From NCBI RefSeq assembly GCF_000613945.1, contig NZ_BAJY01000005.1:45641-109640 (forward strand): a DNA stretch of 64,000 bases, given 5' to 3'. Origin of the DNA: Prevotella falsenii DSM 22864 = JCM 15124. GTDB lineage: Bacteria > Bacteroidota > Bacteroidia > Bacteroidales > Bacteroidaceae. The translations under genes and the position numbers were made by a program. The notes under the pieces are model-generated. The model made no database searches. It worked only from the letters and a program-made list of their open reading frames with translations, and was not told the DNA's origin. The stretch's first letter is position 1, and every line of letters starts with the position of its first letter. Shown piece after piece: positions 53,040-62,846 of the stretch.

Positions 53040-53960
53040 CTACTTCATTTTGAGTTCGTCAATTACTCTTGCACGCACGAGGTCTTCATTCTCCACGATG
53101 AAGGACTGATGTCTTCCTCCGTTCTTCTCGTGCATCTCCACAATGAGATGCTTGTCATCGGGGATGGTGAACTTCTGAAGCGTGAACACCGTGCGACCGC
53201 TCTTCTGTCCCGCCACACAAGTAACATAGTTGTAGGCACGCAGCGGAAGCAGCACCTGCTCCTGCATGGCGGTCTGCTTGGCGACCTTCTTGTCCACGAT
53301 CTTGAACGTGACGAAGTCGATGTCGAACGGCACGTTGGACTTGTTGCGCAGTTCTGTATGGAAGTACAGCAGTCCGTTGTGCGAGTACAACCCTTTGAGC
53401 AGGTACTGAATGCCGAAGGACTTGCTGCCGATGTGCTTGACGGTACGCCTGTTCTCCTTATGGATGGACTTCATGATGAGCCTTACCAGCATTGGACTCT
53501 CGCTGCCGAGTTCCTTTAGATAGACCTCCATCGCGTTGTTCGGGCGATTTACGCTCGCACCGTCATGAATGAAGTCCGTCATCTCCACGTTCAAAAGCAG
53601 CGGTTCATCGGCATACTTGACATTAAATGTGTAAAACGCACCGTCCTCCGTGATGACGCTCATATTCGTCTCCTCACGGAACTCTTTGACCGTCGCTTTC
53701 ACACGGATAACGTTCTCCGCTCCGTCCGCTTTCCCCGCAATGAGGTTGGGCGAACCCAAATCGACATAGCGTACGGCAGAGGGGAAGATGATGTGTACCG
53801 TCTTGTCGTAGGTGATTTCCAAGCCGTGGGGCGGTATCATTCGCTCAAAGGCAATTTTGCGGGTCAGACCCTCATAGAGGTCTCCCGTTGAGGTTGTTTC
53901 CTGTGCGTTCGCACAGACTGCGCCTAGCATCAGGGCGATGGCTAAAACTGTTCTTTTCAT
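53040..53960 (-). CDS. traN: Conjugative transposon protein TraN (DUF4138)
   Basis: 306 residues with signal peptide (KRTVLAIALMLGAVCANAQ) and the DUF4138 body (LEITYDKTVHIIFPSAVRYV, GLYSHNGLLYFHTELRNKSN). TraN is thought to be the VirB9-like core-complex component. Confidence 0.93.
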   Translation of the reverse strand: MKRTVLAIALMLGAVCANAQETTSTGDLYEGLTRKIAFERMIPPHGLEITYDKTVHIIFPSAVRYVDLGSPNLIAGKADGAENVIRVKATVKEFREETNMSVITEDGAFYTFNVKYADEPLLLNVEMTDFIHDGASVNRPNNAMEVYLKELGSESPMLVRLIMKSIHKENRRTVKHIGSKSFGIQYLLKGLYSHNGLLYFHTELRNKSNVPFDIDFVTFKIVDKKVAKQTAMQEQVLLPLRAYNYVTCVAGQKSGRTVFTLQKFTIPDDKHLIVEMHEKNGGRHQSFIVENEDLVRARVIDELKMK

Positions 53961-54000
53961 TTTTACTGTGGATTAAAGTGGTTGTTATTAAAATGAATGA

Positions 54001-55358
54001 TTACTCTTTGGAGGGAGAGAGAAAGACCCTGTATCCTGCTTTGAGATGTACCTTGACGGTGCGCATTTTCTTGGAGAAATACTGCGAGGTGCCTTGTATC
54101 AGTCCCTTCCCCAAATCAGCGGCAAGCTGTGCGCCCGCATCAGTGGAGAAGTTCATACTGCTGCCTGCAGAAGTACCCATTCCTGCGACAATTTCCTTCG
54201 CGGCACTGCGCTCCATCGAGCCGGGGATGAATATCCCAGCTTGTCCGTCCGTATCGTACACCGCCAACTCCACGGGGATGATGTTCCCGTGATATTCCAG
54301 CGAAGAGATGAGTACGTTCAGGCGTTCACCCAGTATCTTCGCCACGCCGACCACCGAGGTGTTCCGAGGGATTTCCTTGCCGGATACCAGCATCGGTTCC
54401 AAGAGACGGAAACGTACCGTTTGCCCGTCCGTAACCGTCTGCCGGGTATGCACACAGGCGGAGATGGTATTCTTCTCCGTCAGCGGGGCTGTTCCGATGG
54501 CGGTATGGAATATGTAGTTCCTCTCCTTGACATATTCGGAGCGGAAAGTCGAGTCGCTCATCGGCTGTGCCAGAGCCGACACCACTTGTTCGCTCACGGG
54601 GGAAACGGGAAAGGCTACCGCCTTCCCGTTTCGGGTAGTTACGACCGCTTTCCCTTCGGAAGCCGTCTCCCCGTCCGATGCCAATGCCATATTGGAAGAG
54701 GACTGTCCACCACCCGACGGCATATATTTTGCCGCCAACTGATAGGACTTTTCAAGTAATGCCATCTGGTCGTTCACGGTTATGGCGGGCGACTGCTGTT
54801 CGCTGCTCATACGGTTTTCCAACTCTGCCAATCGGGCACGCAGTTCTTCCTTTTCAGGGTCTTCCCTCGCGTCTCATAGAAACTTCCGAGCGTGCGGTTG
54901 ATGTCTTGGTAAGCGGATGCAGAGGCGTGAAATCCCTCTTGCGGAACAACGGTGCGGGAGCCGAAGCCGCTCTCCCTTTCCGATGCCTCCGTCTTCAAAG
55001 CCAACTCTTCGGAACTCTGCACCGGTTGTCCTCCTGTCATCTCCCCGAACATGGAACTGAGGCTTTGCATGGCACGGTTTCGCTCCTGCTCCTTCTGTTC
55101 CATCATCTCCTTCTCGTAGGCTTTCTTCTTGTCGCCGATGAGTTCCGAGGCTTGCGGATCCGGTACTTCCGTATTGAAGCCTTTTGCCTGTTTCTCTTCC
55201 TCTTTCTTCGATGGAGCGAAGATGAGCCACATGGATCCCGCAAAGAGCAGGAACATCAGGGGATAAATGATAAACTTCTTTCGTCTTTGTCTCTCTTCCT
55301 CCGTCAGCTCAGGCGAGGTACTCCCGTCGGAGGCTGTCTTTCTTTTGAATGGGTACAT
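54001..55358 (-). pseudogene. traM: Conjugative transposon protein TraM, frameshifted
   Basis: First part (55358 to about 54873): membrane segment (FIIYPLMFLLFAGSMWLIF) and a charged region. Second part (to 54001): TraM/VirB10-like domain (PRNTSVVGVAKILGERLNVL, TSQYFSKKMRTVKVHLKAGY). The parts are in different frames and join with one extra G at about 54872 (TATGAGAC to TATGAGGAC, reading FYEDAREDPEKEELRARL). A repaired product is about 452 residues. TraM is the inner-membrane-spanning core piece. Confidence 0.85.
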
Positions 55359-55641
55359 AATCGTAATACTTTAATAGGTTGATACTGTCGTTGGGATAGA
55401 GCCGCCTTATTTCAGGGGCTTCGATATGCTCGATTGCCGGCAACGTTTCCTCTTCGGAGTCTCCGTCGGAGAAGATGCGGTACAAACCGTTGAAGAAAAC
55501 GTAGTTGGCAAGGAAGGCGAAGAAAAGAAGCATCGTCAGGACGACATACAGCCTCAAATGAGCAGGGATGCGTCCGCACAGGCGGCGGAGCCTTGCCTCC
55601 GCTCCCTCCTGCATCATTCGGAATAGACTTTTCTTTTTCAT
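55309..55641 (-). CDS. traL: Conjugative transposon protein TraL (DUF3989)
   Basis: 110 residues with one membrane segment (LYVVLTMLLFFAFLANYVFF) and an acidic middle. Its 3' end overlaps traM by 50 bases and its start overlaps the traK stop by 4. Confidence 0.88.
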   Translation of the reverse strand: MKKKSLFRMMQEGAEARLRRLCGRIPAHLRLYVVLTMLLFFAFLANYVFFNGLYRIFSDGDSEEETLPAIEHIEAPEIRRLYPNDSINLLKYYDYVPIQKKDSLRREYLA

Positions 55642-56261
55642 CGCTTACGGGTATTGATGTCCTTGTTCTCCACAATCTCAAATCCCTCGATGTTGAAACC
55701 GTTCGGGTTGTCGTCGCTTCGGTTCGTATTCAGCAGGCGGCACTCCGTGACAAGGCTTCGTTCCGTGACGTTGCTGGCACGGATAATCAGCTGTCGGGCA
55801 TACGTCCGTACCGCATAGGGGTAGCGGTCGAAGTCACAGAGCACGCTGTCCACCTGCACGACTTGGTTGATGTTGCCCGCAATGATACGGTTGTAATACC
55901 CCTTTTCCGAGAAATCCCGATAATAGTTGTAAGCGCTTTTGTCCGCCAAGAGCAATGCACGAGAGATATTACTCTCAATGGCATTCTTGTCGGGAGAAAG
56001 CGTGAAGAACAGTTCGTGGAAACGTCGGACATGCTCCTTGGCTTCCGCGGGTCTGTTCTGTGACAAGTCCTGCGAGAGTGCGAGCATCAGCGACTTACCG
56101 CCATCCAGCACATAGATTTTCTGCCGCTGGGCTTCAGCAAAGGAGTAGGCACTCCACACCGAATAGCCCGCAAGAGCGGCACACAGGCAGATGACCACCA
56201 ACGTAAAAAGGCGTATCTGCCTGAAACTTGTTTCGATATTCTTTAATGACTTAAATTCCAT
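55638..56261 (-). CDS. traK: Conjugative transposon protein TraK
   Basis: 207 residues: membrane segment near the N-terminus (IRLFTLVVICLCAALAGYSV), then the conserved QKIYVLDGGKSLMLALSQD and NIEGFEIVENKDINTRKR. VirB8-like in position and layout. Confidence 0.93.
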   Translation of the reverse strand: MEFKSLKNIETSFRQIRLFTLVVICLCAALAGYSVWSAYSFAEAQRQKIYVLDGGKSLMLALSQDLSQNRPAEAKEHVRRFHELFFTLSPDKNAIESNISRALLLADKSAYNYYRDFSEKGYYNRIIAGNINQVVQVDSVLCDFDRYPYAVRTYARQLIIRASNVTERSLVTECRLLNTNRSDDNPNGFNIEGFEIVENKDINTRKR

Positions 56262-56267
56262 AGCGTT

Positions 56268-57358
56268 TTAATTTTGTTCCGATGGTTCGGATGATTTGTT
56301 TCCTCCCCGATGAAATAACTTTCCGGCTATCTCCTTACCCTTGCTTCCCGCATAGTTCATCGCGTTTCGTGCGTGTCCTCCGGCGAAACCGCCGACGGCT
56401 CCGCCCACAGCACCGGCGATACCGGCACCCTTTGCGGCTGCAAGTCCTACGTTCTTGCCATAGTTGCCCGCACCTCCCGCTTGGATAATCCAACCGGCAA
56501 CGGTGGGAATGGTAAAGTATCCGATAATACCGATAATCATAAAGACCAAGTACACGCCGTTCGAGGCATCTATGGAATAGGTCGGATCGTTCTGCAATTG
56601 CGTGATGTCGTGCTTGAGCATCAGTTCCTGAATCTTTGCCAGCATCGAACTGAACAAGTCCGCCACGGGTAGCCAGAAATAAATGGAGACATACCTTGTG
56701 ATCCATTGAATGAGGGTACTCTGAAATCCGTCCCACACGGAGATGGCGAAGGCTATCGGTCCCAAGATGGAGAGGACAATCAGGAAGAATGTCCTGAGCG
56801 TGTCGATGAGCAGGGCGGAAGCGGCGAAGAGCAGTTCCAAGAACTCCCGCACCATATTGCGGAACCATTTCTTGAAGTTGTACATGCCTCGTTCCACATA
56901 CATGCCCGCCATTGTCGCCATGTCCGAAGGCGAGAGACCGAGTTCGTCCAGTTTCTTGTCAAATTCCTCGTTGCTCACCAAGTAGGCGGTCTCTGGATTA
57001 CGCACCATCGATTCATACTCTATCTTGTCCCTCATCTTGCGGTATTCGTCCATCTTGAATGTCTGCGTCTCCATCATCTTGTGCGTTCCTGCACGACGGG
57101 GGTGAGCACGCCGTTGATGGTGTCCAAGACCATCGGGAAAAAGAGAATGCAGAGACCGAGAGCGAACGGACGGAGCAAAGGATAGACGTCGATGGGCTCG
57201 GCACGGGCAAGCGTCTGCCATACCCTGAATGCCACATAGAAGAGTGCACCCAAGCCCGCGATTCCCTTTGCGACGGCAATCATGTCGCCGCACATGGGCA
57301 TCATCTCCGTATAAAGCGAACGGAGCACCTGATGCAGGTTGTCAAATTCCGCTCCCAT
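56268..57358 (-). pseudogene. traJ: Conjugative transposon protein TraJ, frameshifted
   Basis: ATG at 57358 opens GAEFDNLHQVLRSLYTEMMP and a membrane segment, to VLTPVVQE; the frame then ends. The rest (THKMMETQTFKMDEYRKMRD, five further membrane segments and a Gly/Ala-rich tail) is in another frame. One extra G at about 57088 (CAGGAACG to CAGGGAACG, reading VVQGTHKMM) restores about 363 residues. TraJ is the polytopic VirB6-like channel component. Confidence 0.85.
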
Positions 57359-57360
57359 GA

Positions 57361-57990
57361 CTACCAGTATCTTTCGTTGTCCGTACCGTACAGGTTGAGC
57401 ACCCTGTCCGTATCCTTCTTTGCCTTGGCTCGGAGGTAACTCACGGAGATGTTCTTGTTCGTGTAGTAACGCACGAGGTTGCGGTAGTCCCGCACCTCCT
57501 TGTAGCAGCGATCCACCACGTCCATGCGCTCCTTGTCGGTCATCTTCAGCGTGGTGATGTTCACCACCTGCTTCAGTTCCCTGAGCAGGTTGTTGCTCTC
57601 TCCGAGCAGTTTGGTATAGCCGTTGGCAATGGCAACCAGCTCCTCCGGTCGGAAGTTCGGGTCGGAGAGCATCTTCTTGTAGTTCTTCACATAGATGTCG
57701 GAGATTTCCCCGACCATCAGGATGGTCTCCTTCACCCTTTGGGCATCCCGGACGAGGTCGTTCACCTTTTTCAGGGCATCGTAGTACTTCTTGCTCTCAT
57801 TGTAGAGTTTCTCCACCTCCTTGAAGTTGTCGAGCGTGTTCTTGACCGTCTTGGAGGTCTGCACGATTTCCTTGGTCGTGTTGATGATACTCTGTGCAAG
57901 GTTGGTGGGGTCTGTGACCACCCACTGGGCGTGTGCGCTGCCTGCCAAGAGGCAACCGCACGTGATAAGCATTAAAAATTTCTTTCTCAT
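57361..57990 (-). CDS. traI: Conjugative transposon protein TraI (DUF4141)
   Basis: 209 residues: signal peptide (KKFLMLITCGCLLAGSAHAQ), then a long alpha-helical body (VQTSKTVKNTLDNFKEVEKL, LRELKQVVNITTLKMTDKER). Fits DUF4141, a periplasmic VirB5-like piece. 163 bases separate it from traG, where a TraH would be possible but no gene is seen. Confidence 0.93.
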   Translation of the reverse strand: MRKKFLMLITCGCLLAGSAHAQWVVTDPTNLAQSIINTTKEIVQTSKTVKNTLDNFKEVEKLYNESKKYYDALKKVNDLVRDAQRVKETILMVGEISDIYVKNYKKMLSDPNFRPEELVAIANGYTKLLGESNNLLRELKQVVNITTLKMTDKERMDVVDRCYKEVRDYRNLVRYYTNKNISVSYLRAKAKKDTDRVLNLYGTDNERYW

Positions 57991-58036
57991 TTTTCAAATT
58001 GATTTTAGCGTAGATACAATGCCGTTCGAGTTGCGT

Positions 58037-58121
58037 GAAAAATCAGTCGAGTAAATCTGAAAATCAGTCGACTGTTTACTTGAAATATGACGTCATATTT
58101 TCGTGAATATGATGTCATATT
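58037..58121. promoter_or_regulatory. Direct repeats and two palindromes between traG and traI
   Basis: GAAAATCAGTCGA-type direct repeats at 58037-58050 and 58059-58071 precede an 18-bp perfect palindrome AAATATGACGTCATATTT (58083-58100) and a second near-palindrome AATATGATGTCATATT (58106-58121). Their centres are 22 bases apart, two helical turns. An operator pair or recognition site is plausible. Confidence 0.65.
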
Positions 58122-58153
58122 TTTCGGACTTGTTGTATTACGCGGTTAAACAT

Positions 58154-60649
58154 TCATTGGTTGTCTTTCTCTTCGGCAAGTTGTCTGACGGCAAGCTCCA
58201 TATTTCCGCCGAGTTGTTCGGCACGGGCGAGCACCCGCATCTTCTCGGTCTCCTCCGTCGTGTAGGTAAGGTATTCGGCTTTCGACACTTCGGTGGCATA
58301 GACGGCAGACTGCACACCTCCCAGTCCGATCCACACCTCCTTGTACGATCGTGTGGCATCGTTGCTCTGATTGATGGAGAGTATCTGCCCCCGTTCCTTG
58401 TCCGTCAGTCCCAAGAGTGCCTGAATCTGGTCGAACTTGTTCATGTACTTGCGCTGGTCAAGCAGTATCTTGCAGTCGGAGTTGTTGATGATGGACTCCT
58501 TGACAATATCTGAGGAGATGATGTCATCCACCTCCTGTGTCACCACGACTGCCTCGCCGAAGAACTTTCTTACCGTTTTGTAGAGATACTTGATGTATCC
58601 CGCCATATTGGCGGACGCAATCGCCTTCCATGCCTCCTCAATGAGGATGACCTTCCGTATTCCCTTCAACCTTCGCATCTTGTTGATGAAGAGTTCCATA
58701 ATGATGATGGTCGTGATAGGGAAAAGGATGGGATGATCCTTTATCGCATCAATCTCGAAGACGATGAAGCGTGCGTTCAAGAGGTCAAGCTGCTTGTCCG
58801 AGTTCAGCAGGTAGTCATATTCTCCGCCCTTGTAGTACGGCTCCAGCACATTGAGAAAGTTGGCAAGGTCAAAATCCTTTTCCCTGACCTTCTTCTCACG
58901 AAGCAATGCCGAGTAGTCGGTGGTGAGGTAGTCGTAAAAGCTGTTGAACGAGGGTACGATGCCGTCGTCCGTCTTAATACGCTCGATAAAGAGCGAAACG
59001 GCATTGGAGAGGGCGACCTCCTCCGAGCGTGTGGCAGGCTCGTTGTCCTTCTTCCAGAGGGTCAGTAGCAAGGTTTTGATGCTCTCTCGTTTCTCTACGT
59101 CGAACACCTTGTCCGACGTATAGAAGGGATTGAAGCTGATAGGACTTTCGTCCGAGTAGGTAAAGTAGACCCCGTCCTCACCCTGTGTCTTGTGGCGTAT
59201 CATCTCGCACAGTCCCCGATAGCTGTTTCCCGTGTCCACCAAGACGATATGGGTGTTCTGTTCCCAGTACTGCCTCAAGAGGTGGTTGGTGAAGAACGAT
59301 TTTCCTGACCCCGAAGGACCCAAGATGAACTTGTTTCGGTTCGTGATGATGCCTTGCTTCATCGGCAGGTCGGAGATGTCAAGATGAATCGGCTTGCCGC
59401 TACGGTCTGCCATCTTGATGCCGAACGGTGAGAGCGAGTTGCGGTAGTTGGTCTCCTCATTGAAGAAGCAGACCGCCTGTTCGATGAACGTGTAAAAACT
59501 TTCTTCTGCGGGGAAGTCTGCTTCATTACCGGGAATGCCCGCCCAGAAGAGCGTCGGCACATCCACCGTGTTGTGTCGAGGCTTGCACTCCATCAGAGCC
59601 AACTGGCTGCCCACATCATTACGGATACGGCGGAGTTCCTCTTCGTCCTCGCTCCATGCCAAGACATTGCAATGGCAGCGAACGGAAGTAAGTCCGAAGC
59701 TGTGTGCCTCGTTCAGGTATTCGTCAATCCATTGCTTGTTGATTTGATTGGAGCGACTGTAACGGGAGAGTGAATGCATGTTCCGTGTGCTCTTCTCGAA
59801 GCGTTGCAGGTTCTCGGCACTGTCGTCAATAAGCACATACTGGTTGTAAATGTGGCTGCACGGCAGCAACAGTCCCACGGGAGCGGCAAAAGAGAGACGG
59901 CAGTCGCTGCGGTCGGTGGACAGGCGTTCATAGCGCATATCAGTCCCCACCTGTCCCGGAAGGTCTTCCGTATCGGAAAGGGTATGCAGGCAGAGCCGCT
60001 TGTCGCCGATCCGCATCCGGTCGGCTCTCAGATCAATGTCCTCCAAGACCGTCGTGTCGGAGAGAGACAGTGAGAAATATTTTTCTATCAGTCCCGGCTT
60101 TTCCTCCGTGCCGACAATCTCTTCATCGCTCAATCGGGTCAGGCGGACAAAGCCGCACTCGTTCATAATCCTCTCGAATTGCTCGGTCGCTTCGAGGAAC
60201 TTGCGGGCGGTATCCTTATCCCGTACCTCCTTGGGGATGATATGTCCCCGGCAGAGCGTAGAAAAATTGCTTTGCTGCCGGCTACGGTTCTTGGTCGTCT
60301 TGGTCAGGAACAGGTAGCAGGCGTGATTCAGGAAGGGTCGCTCGTTGAAGTGTCGCTCGAAACTGCGGGAGAGGAAACTCATATCCTCCTTTTGCAAATC
60401 CGGGCGGTAGTCCTCCTTGACAAACCAGTCCTGCTTGTGCACGACGCTGTAAGTCGGCAAGACCTTGATCGCCTTCACCCAAGCCGAATGGATGGCGGCA
60501 TACTCCGCACTCGTCACGGTATAGAGTTCGGGTAAGTCCACACGGAAGGCGACCGTAATGTCGGCGTCTTTCGAGAGGATACAGCCCTCTTCGACGGCAA
60601 GCAGCGGAAAGCGGTTCTCCAGCGTAGTGGCTTTCAATAGGTTTCTCAT
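58154..60649 (-). CDS. traG: Conjugative transposon TraG ATPase (VirB4-like)
   Basis: 831 residues from the ATG at 60649 (MRNLLKATTLENRFPLLAVE), whose first bases overlap the traF stop (ATGA). Walker A is in FILGPSGSGKSFFTNHLL; Walker B-like region is VILIEEAWKAIASANMAGYI. Further family residues are EVDDIISSDIVKESIINNSD and ILLDQRKYMNKFDQIQALLG. It powers assembly or transport in the mating channel. Confidence 0.95.
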   Translation of the reverse strand: MRNLLKATTLENRFPLLAVEEGCILSKDADITVAFRVDLPELYTVTSAEYAAIHSAWVKAIKVLPTYSVVHKQDWFVKEDYRPDLQKEDMSFLSRSFERHFNERPFLNHACYLFLTKTTKNRSRQQSNFSTLCRGHIIPKEVRDKDTARKFLEATEQFERIMNECGFVRLTRLSDEEIVGTEEKPGLIEKYFSLSLSDTTVLEDIDLRADRMRIGDKRLCLHTLSDTEDLPGQVGTDMRYERLSTDRSDCRLSFAAPVGLLLPCSHIYNQYVLIDDSAENLQRFEKSTRNMHSLSRYSRSNQINKQWIDEYLNEAHSFGLTSVRCHCNVLAWSEDEEELRRIRNDVGSQLALMECKPRHNTVDVPTLFWAGIPGNEADFPAEESFYTFIEQAVCFFNEETNYRNSLSPFGIKMADRSGKPIHLDISDLPMKQGIITNRNKFILGPSGSGKSFFTNHLLRQYWEQNTHIVLVDTGNSYRGLCEMIRHKTQGEDGVYFTYSDESPISFNPFYTSDKVFDVEKRESIKTLLLTLWKKDNEPATRSEEVALSNAVSLFIERIKTDDGIVPSFNSFYDYLTTDYSALLREKKVREKDFDLANFLNVLEPYYKGGEYDYLLNSDKQLDLLNARFIVFEIDAIKDHPILFPITTIIIMELFINKMRRLKGIRKVILIEEAWKAIASANMAGYIKYLYKTVRKFFGEAVVVTQEVDDIISSDIVKESIINNSDCKILLDQRKYMNKFDQIQALLGLTDKERGQILSINQSNDATRSYKEVWIGLGGVQSAVYATEVSKAEYLTYTTEETEKMRVLARAEQLGGNMELAVRQLAEEKDNQ

Positions 60650-61022
60650 TGCTTTTCCTCCTTTCTGTTTTGCAGATTCTTCATCGGTCGAGTTACCGCT
60701 CTTTTCCGCTCTTGATGGCGGAAGAGACGGGGGATGCGTCGTCGGTTGATGAGGTAGCGGGGATGGCTGTGCAGCGCGGAACGCTTCATCAGCCCGTGTT
60801 CCCCGTACTTTCTGTTTAGGGAGAAAGTCTGCCACACCAATATGCCTGCGGCAGTCCCTCCGAAGCCGATACAGATCCATTGATTGACACCCGCCATGTA
60901 GAGGATGACAAACAGCACGAAAAGGGCGAGCAGCCTCCTGCGAAGATGAACAGGTATTGACTTTTGAGTCCCTGAAACTCTACCGAGCGACCGATACCCT
61001 TGTTGATGGGATAGGTCTCCAT
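60646..61022 (-). pseudogene. traF: Conjugative transposon protein TraF (DUF4133), frameshifted
   Basis: ATG at 61022 opens METYPINKGIGRSVEFQGLK and SQYLFIFAGG, then leaves frame. The remainder (LFVILYMAGVNQWICIGFGG, KYGEHGLMKRSALHSHPRYL) is in another frame. One extra C at about 60933 (GGAGGCTGC to GGAGGCCTGC, reading FAGGLLALFVLFVIL) restores about 125 residues, the normal VirB3-like DUF4133 protein. Confidence 0.85.
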
Positions 61023-61026
61023 AGGC

Positions 61027-61326
61027 TTAGAGGAAGAAACTTCTTAAAATGGTGGCTGCCACGATAAGGAAAATACAGGCTCCGAACCAGCTCGCGGCGG
61101 TCTTCGAGGTGTCCGGATCTCCGGACGAGAACTTTGAATAGACCTTTACCCCTCCGATAAGTCCCACGACCGCACCGATGGCGTAGATGAGTTTTGTGGC
61201 AGGGTCGAAATAGGAAGTTACCATGTTGGTGGCTTGGTTGATACCCGACAAGCCGTTGCCTTGGGCAAAGGCAGAGGAAATTGAAAGCAGCAGGACGGCT
61301 GCGATAAGAAAATGTCTTTTGGTCAT
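61027..61326 (-). CDS. traE: Conjugative transposon protein TraE (DUF4134)
   Basis: 99 residues: signal peptide (RHFLIAAVLLLSISSAFAQG), then two hydrophobic segments (LIYAIGAVVGLIGGVKVYSK and FGACIFLIVAATILRSFFL). VirB2-like pilin position, directly before traF. The 170 bases upstream to the next gene hold nothing I can name. Confidence 0.93.
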   Translation of the reverse strand: MTKRHFLIAAVLLLSISSAFAQGNGLSGINQATNMVTSYFDPATKLIYAIGAVVGLIGGVKVYSKFSSGDPDTSKTAASWFGACIFLIVAATILRSFFL

Positions 61327-61498
61327 AAATCTTTGTTTTGTGCCGAGAGGATTGGATATGTCCTCCCGACGGGTGAATACTGTTATTACTTTCGGATGTT
61401 AGTGGTGGCTCTCTTAGGGTCAGCCGTACTCTTTTTCTTTCATTGCTTGTTGCATTAAAGGGTTCATACTATTGGGACAAAACCATTCGGAAGGGGCG

Positions 61499-62089
61499 TT
61501 ACGCCTTTTCACCGCTGTAAAGTTCCTCGAAACGGGCACGGACGATTTCATCGATCGTGGCCGAGCGTTTCGCATCACTTCGGAGCGTTTCCATCAGGTG
61601 GGTTCCTTCCAACACTCTCAGCGTATTGCCGGTCCTCTGTCGCTCTGCTTCAGTATGGGCGTGGCGGTGAATGACTGACAAGGCTTCCAGCACTCGTTCA
61701 AAATCAATTCCCGTGGCATATTCGCTTTCTCCCTGTATGGGAAGTTCCTCGTCCTCCTCTTCAAACGATAGAGAATCGGAAGACTCATACGTTAAAGGAA
61801 TCTCATCTATGTCGGGTAGATCATCCGGTTCTTCCGATGGCTCTTGTCCGTTTTCAGGAGCAAAAATAGAAGCCTTTTTTGCTTCCGCCTTACCTTTTGG
61901 ATAACTGCGTACTTGTGGCGTCGAGTGGCTGAGTTTGAAGTGACTTTTACCGATGATTTCAGCTTCACTGACCGTCTGGCAAGGCTTTTTCTCCATTGCC
62001 CTGTTCTTTCTTCTTCTTCGTTCATACGAGAGAAAAAGAAATAGCCATAAGAGATAGAGCAAGAGAGCAGCAAGGACTATTCGGTACAT
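61499..62089 (-). CDS. TraD-like conjugal transfer protein (unassigned DUF)
   Basis: 196 residues: a short N-terminal membrane segment (IVLAALLLYLLWLFLFLSYE), an acidic disordered middle (about 80-125) and a C-terminal helical part (RVLEALSVIHRHAHTEAERQ). It fits the position of TraD in CTnDOT-type operons (traA first, traE after); its start overlaps the ParA gene by 13 bases. Confidence 0.65.
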   Translation of the reverse strand: MYRIVLAALLLYLLWLFLFLSYERRRRKNRAMEKKPCQTVSEAEIIGKSHFKLSHSTPQVRSYPKGKAEAKKASIFAPENGQEPSEEPDDLPDIDEIPLTYESSDSLSFEEEDEELPIQGESEYATGIDFERVLEALSVIHRHAHTEAERQRTGNTLRVLEGTHLMETLRSDAKRSATIDEIVRARFEELYSGEKA

Positions 62090-62817
62090 AGGCGTTGCAG
62101 GATTTCGTGAAGTTCATCGCCCAACCCGTTGCATAGATGACTCAACTTTCCTCCATGAGGAGGGAAGAGGGTGCAAATCCCTCTTCGACGTTCGGAAAGC
62201 AGCGGACGATACAAACGGGAATGACTCAATGAGGTCTGCATCAGCAAAGCTCCTGTTTCATCGGCAAGGGTGCGACTGCGTTCGTCGGCCTCCTCGCGTT
62301 CCCAAGCCTGTATCATGTTGCGGAGCAGGTAAAGCTCACGGATATTGCCCTTGCCCATAGTCAGTATCTGCTCTCCCAAGATGTCGATGAAATGGCGGAC
62401 GGCTTCCATATCCATCGGACTGCCTGTAATAGGAAAGAGAACGGCATCCATTGCCGAAAGCAGCTGCACCGTTCCTTCGGTACGCATCAGTGGAGGGAGG
62501 TCAAAGAGGATGCAGCGAGGAGGATTGTCCGCACAGTGTCGCTCCACCCGGTTCAGGGCTTCCCGCACCGGAGTGCAAATTATCGGATAAGGGGTACAGG
62601 GTATCCGATATTTCAGACGTATCAGGCTTTGCCAGTTCAGTTCTTCCGACTCTTGCTGCCGCAGACGGGCGATTGTATAGACAGGATGGTTGCAATCCAC
62701 GACGGCGACATCGTATCCTCTGTGGTATTGCAGAATGCTTGCGGCAAGTACCGTAAGCGAGGTTTTGCCGACACCGCCCTTGGGGGAAGCGATGGCAATA
62801 TAGATGGGTTTACTCAT
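62077..62817 (-). CDS. traA: ParA-family ATPase TraA of the ICE
   Basis: 246 residues with the deviant Walker A (IASPKGGVGKTSLTVLAASI), a switch-like ILFDLPPLMRTEGTVQLL and VLFPITGSPMDMEAVRHFI. ParA/MinD type, standard at the head of CTnDOT-like tra operons, with a likely role in element maintenance or transfer-complex placement. Confidence 0.9.
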   Translation of the reverse strand: MSKPIYIAIASPKGGVGKTSLTVLAASILQYHRGYDVAVVDCNHPVYTIARLRQQESEELNWQSLIRLKYRIPCTPYPIICTPVREALNRVERHCADNPPRCILFDLPPLMRTEGTVQLLSAMDAVLFPITGSPMDMEAVRHFIDILGEQILTMGKGNIRELYLLRNMIQAWEREEADERSRTLADETGALLMQTSLSHSRLYRPLLSERRRGICTLFPPHGGKLSHLCNGLGDELHEILQRLCTE

Positions 62818-62846
62818 ATTTTCTCTTTTCTTTGAACGGGTGAATA

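Noticed and set aside
55593..57439. Long rightward open frames opposite the tra genes
   Set aside because: They are antisense shadows in G+C-rich coding DNA; the leftward frames match known Tra families.
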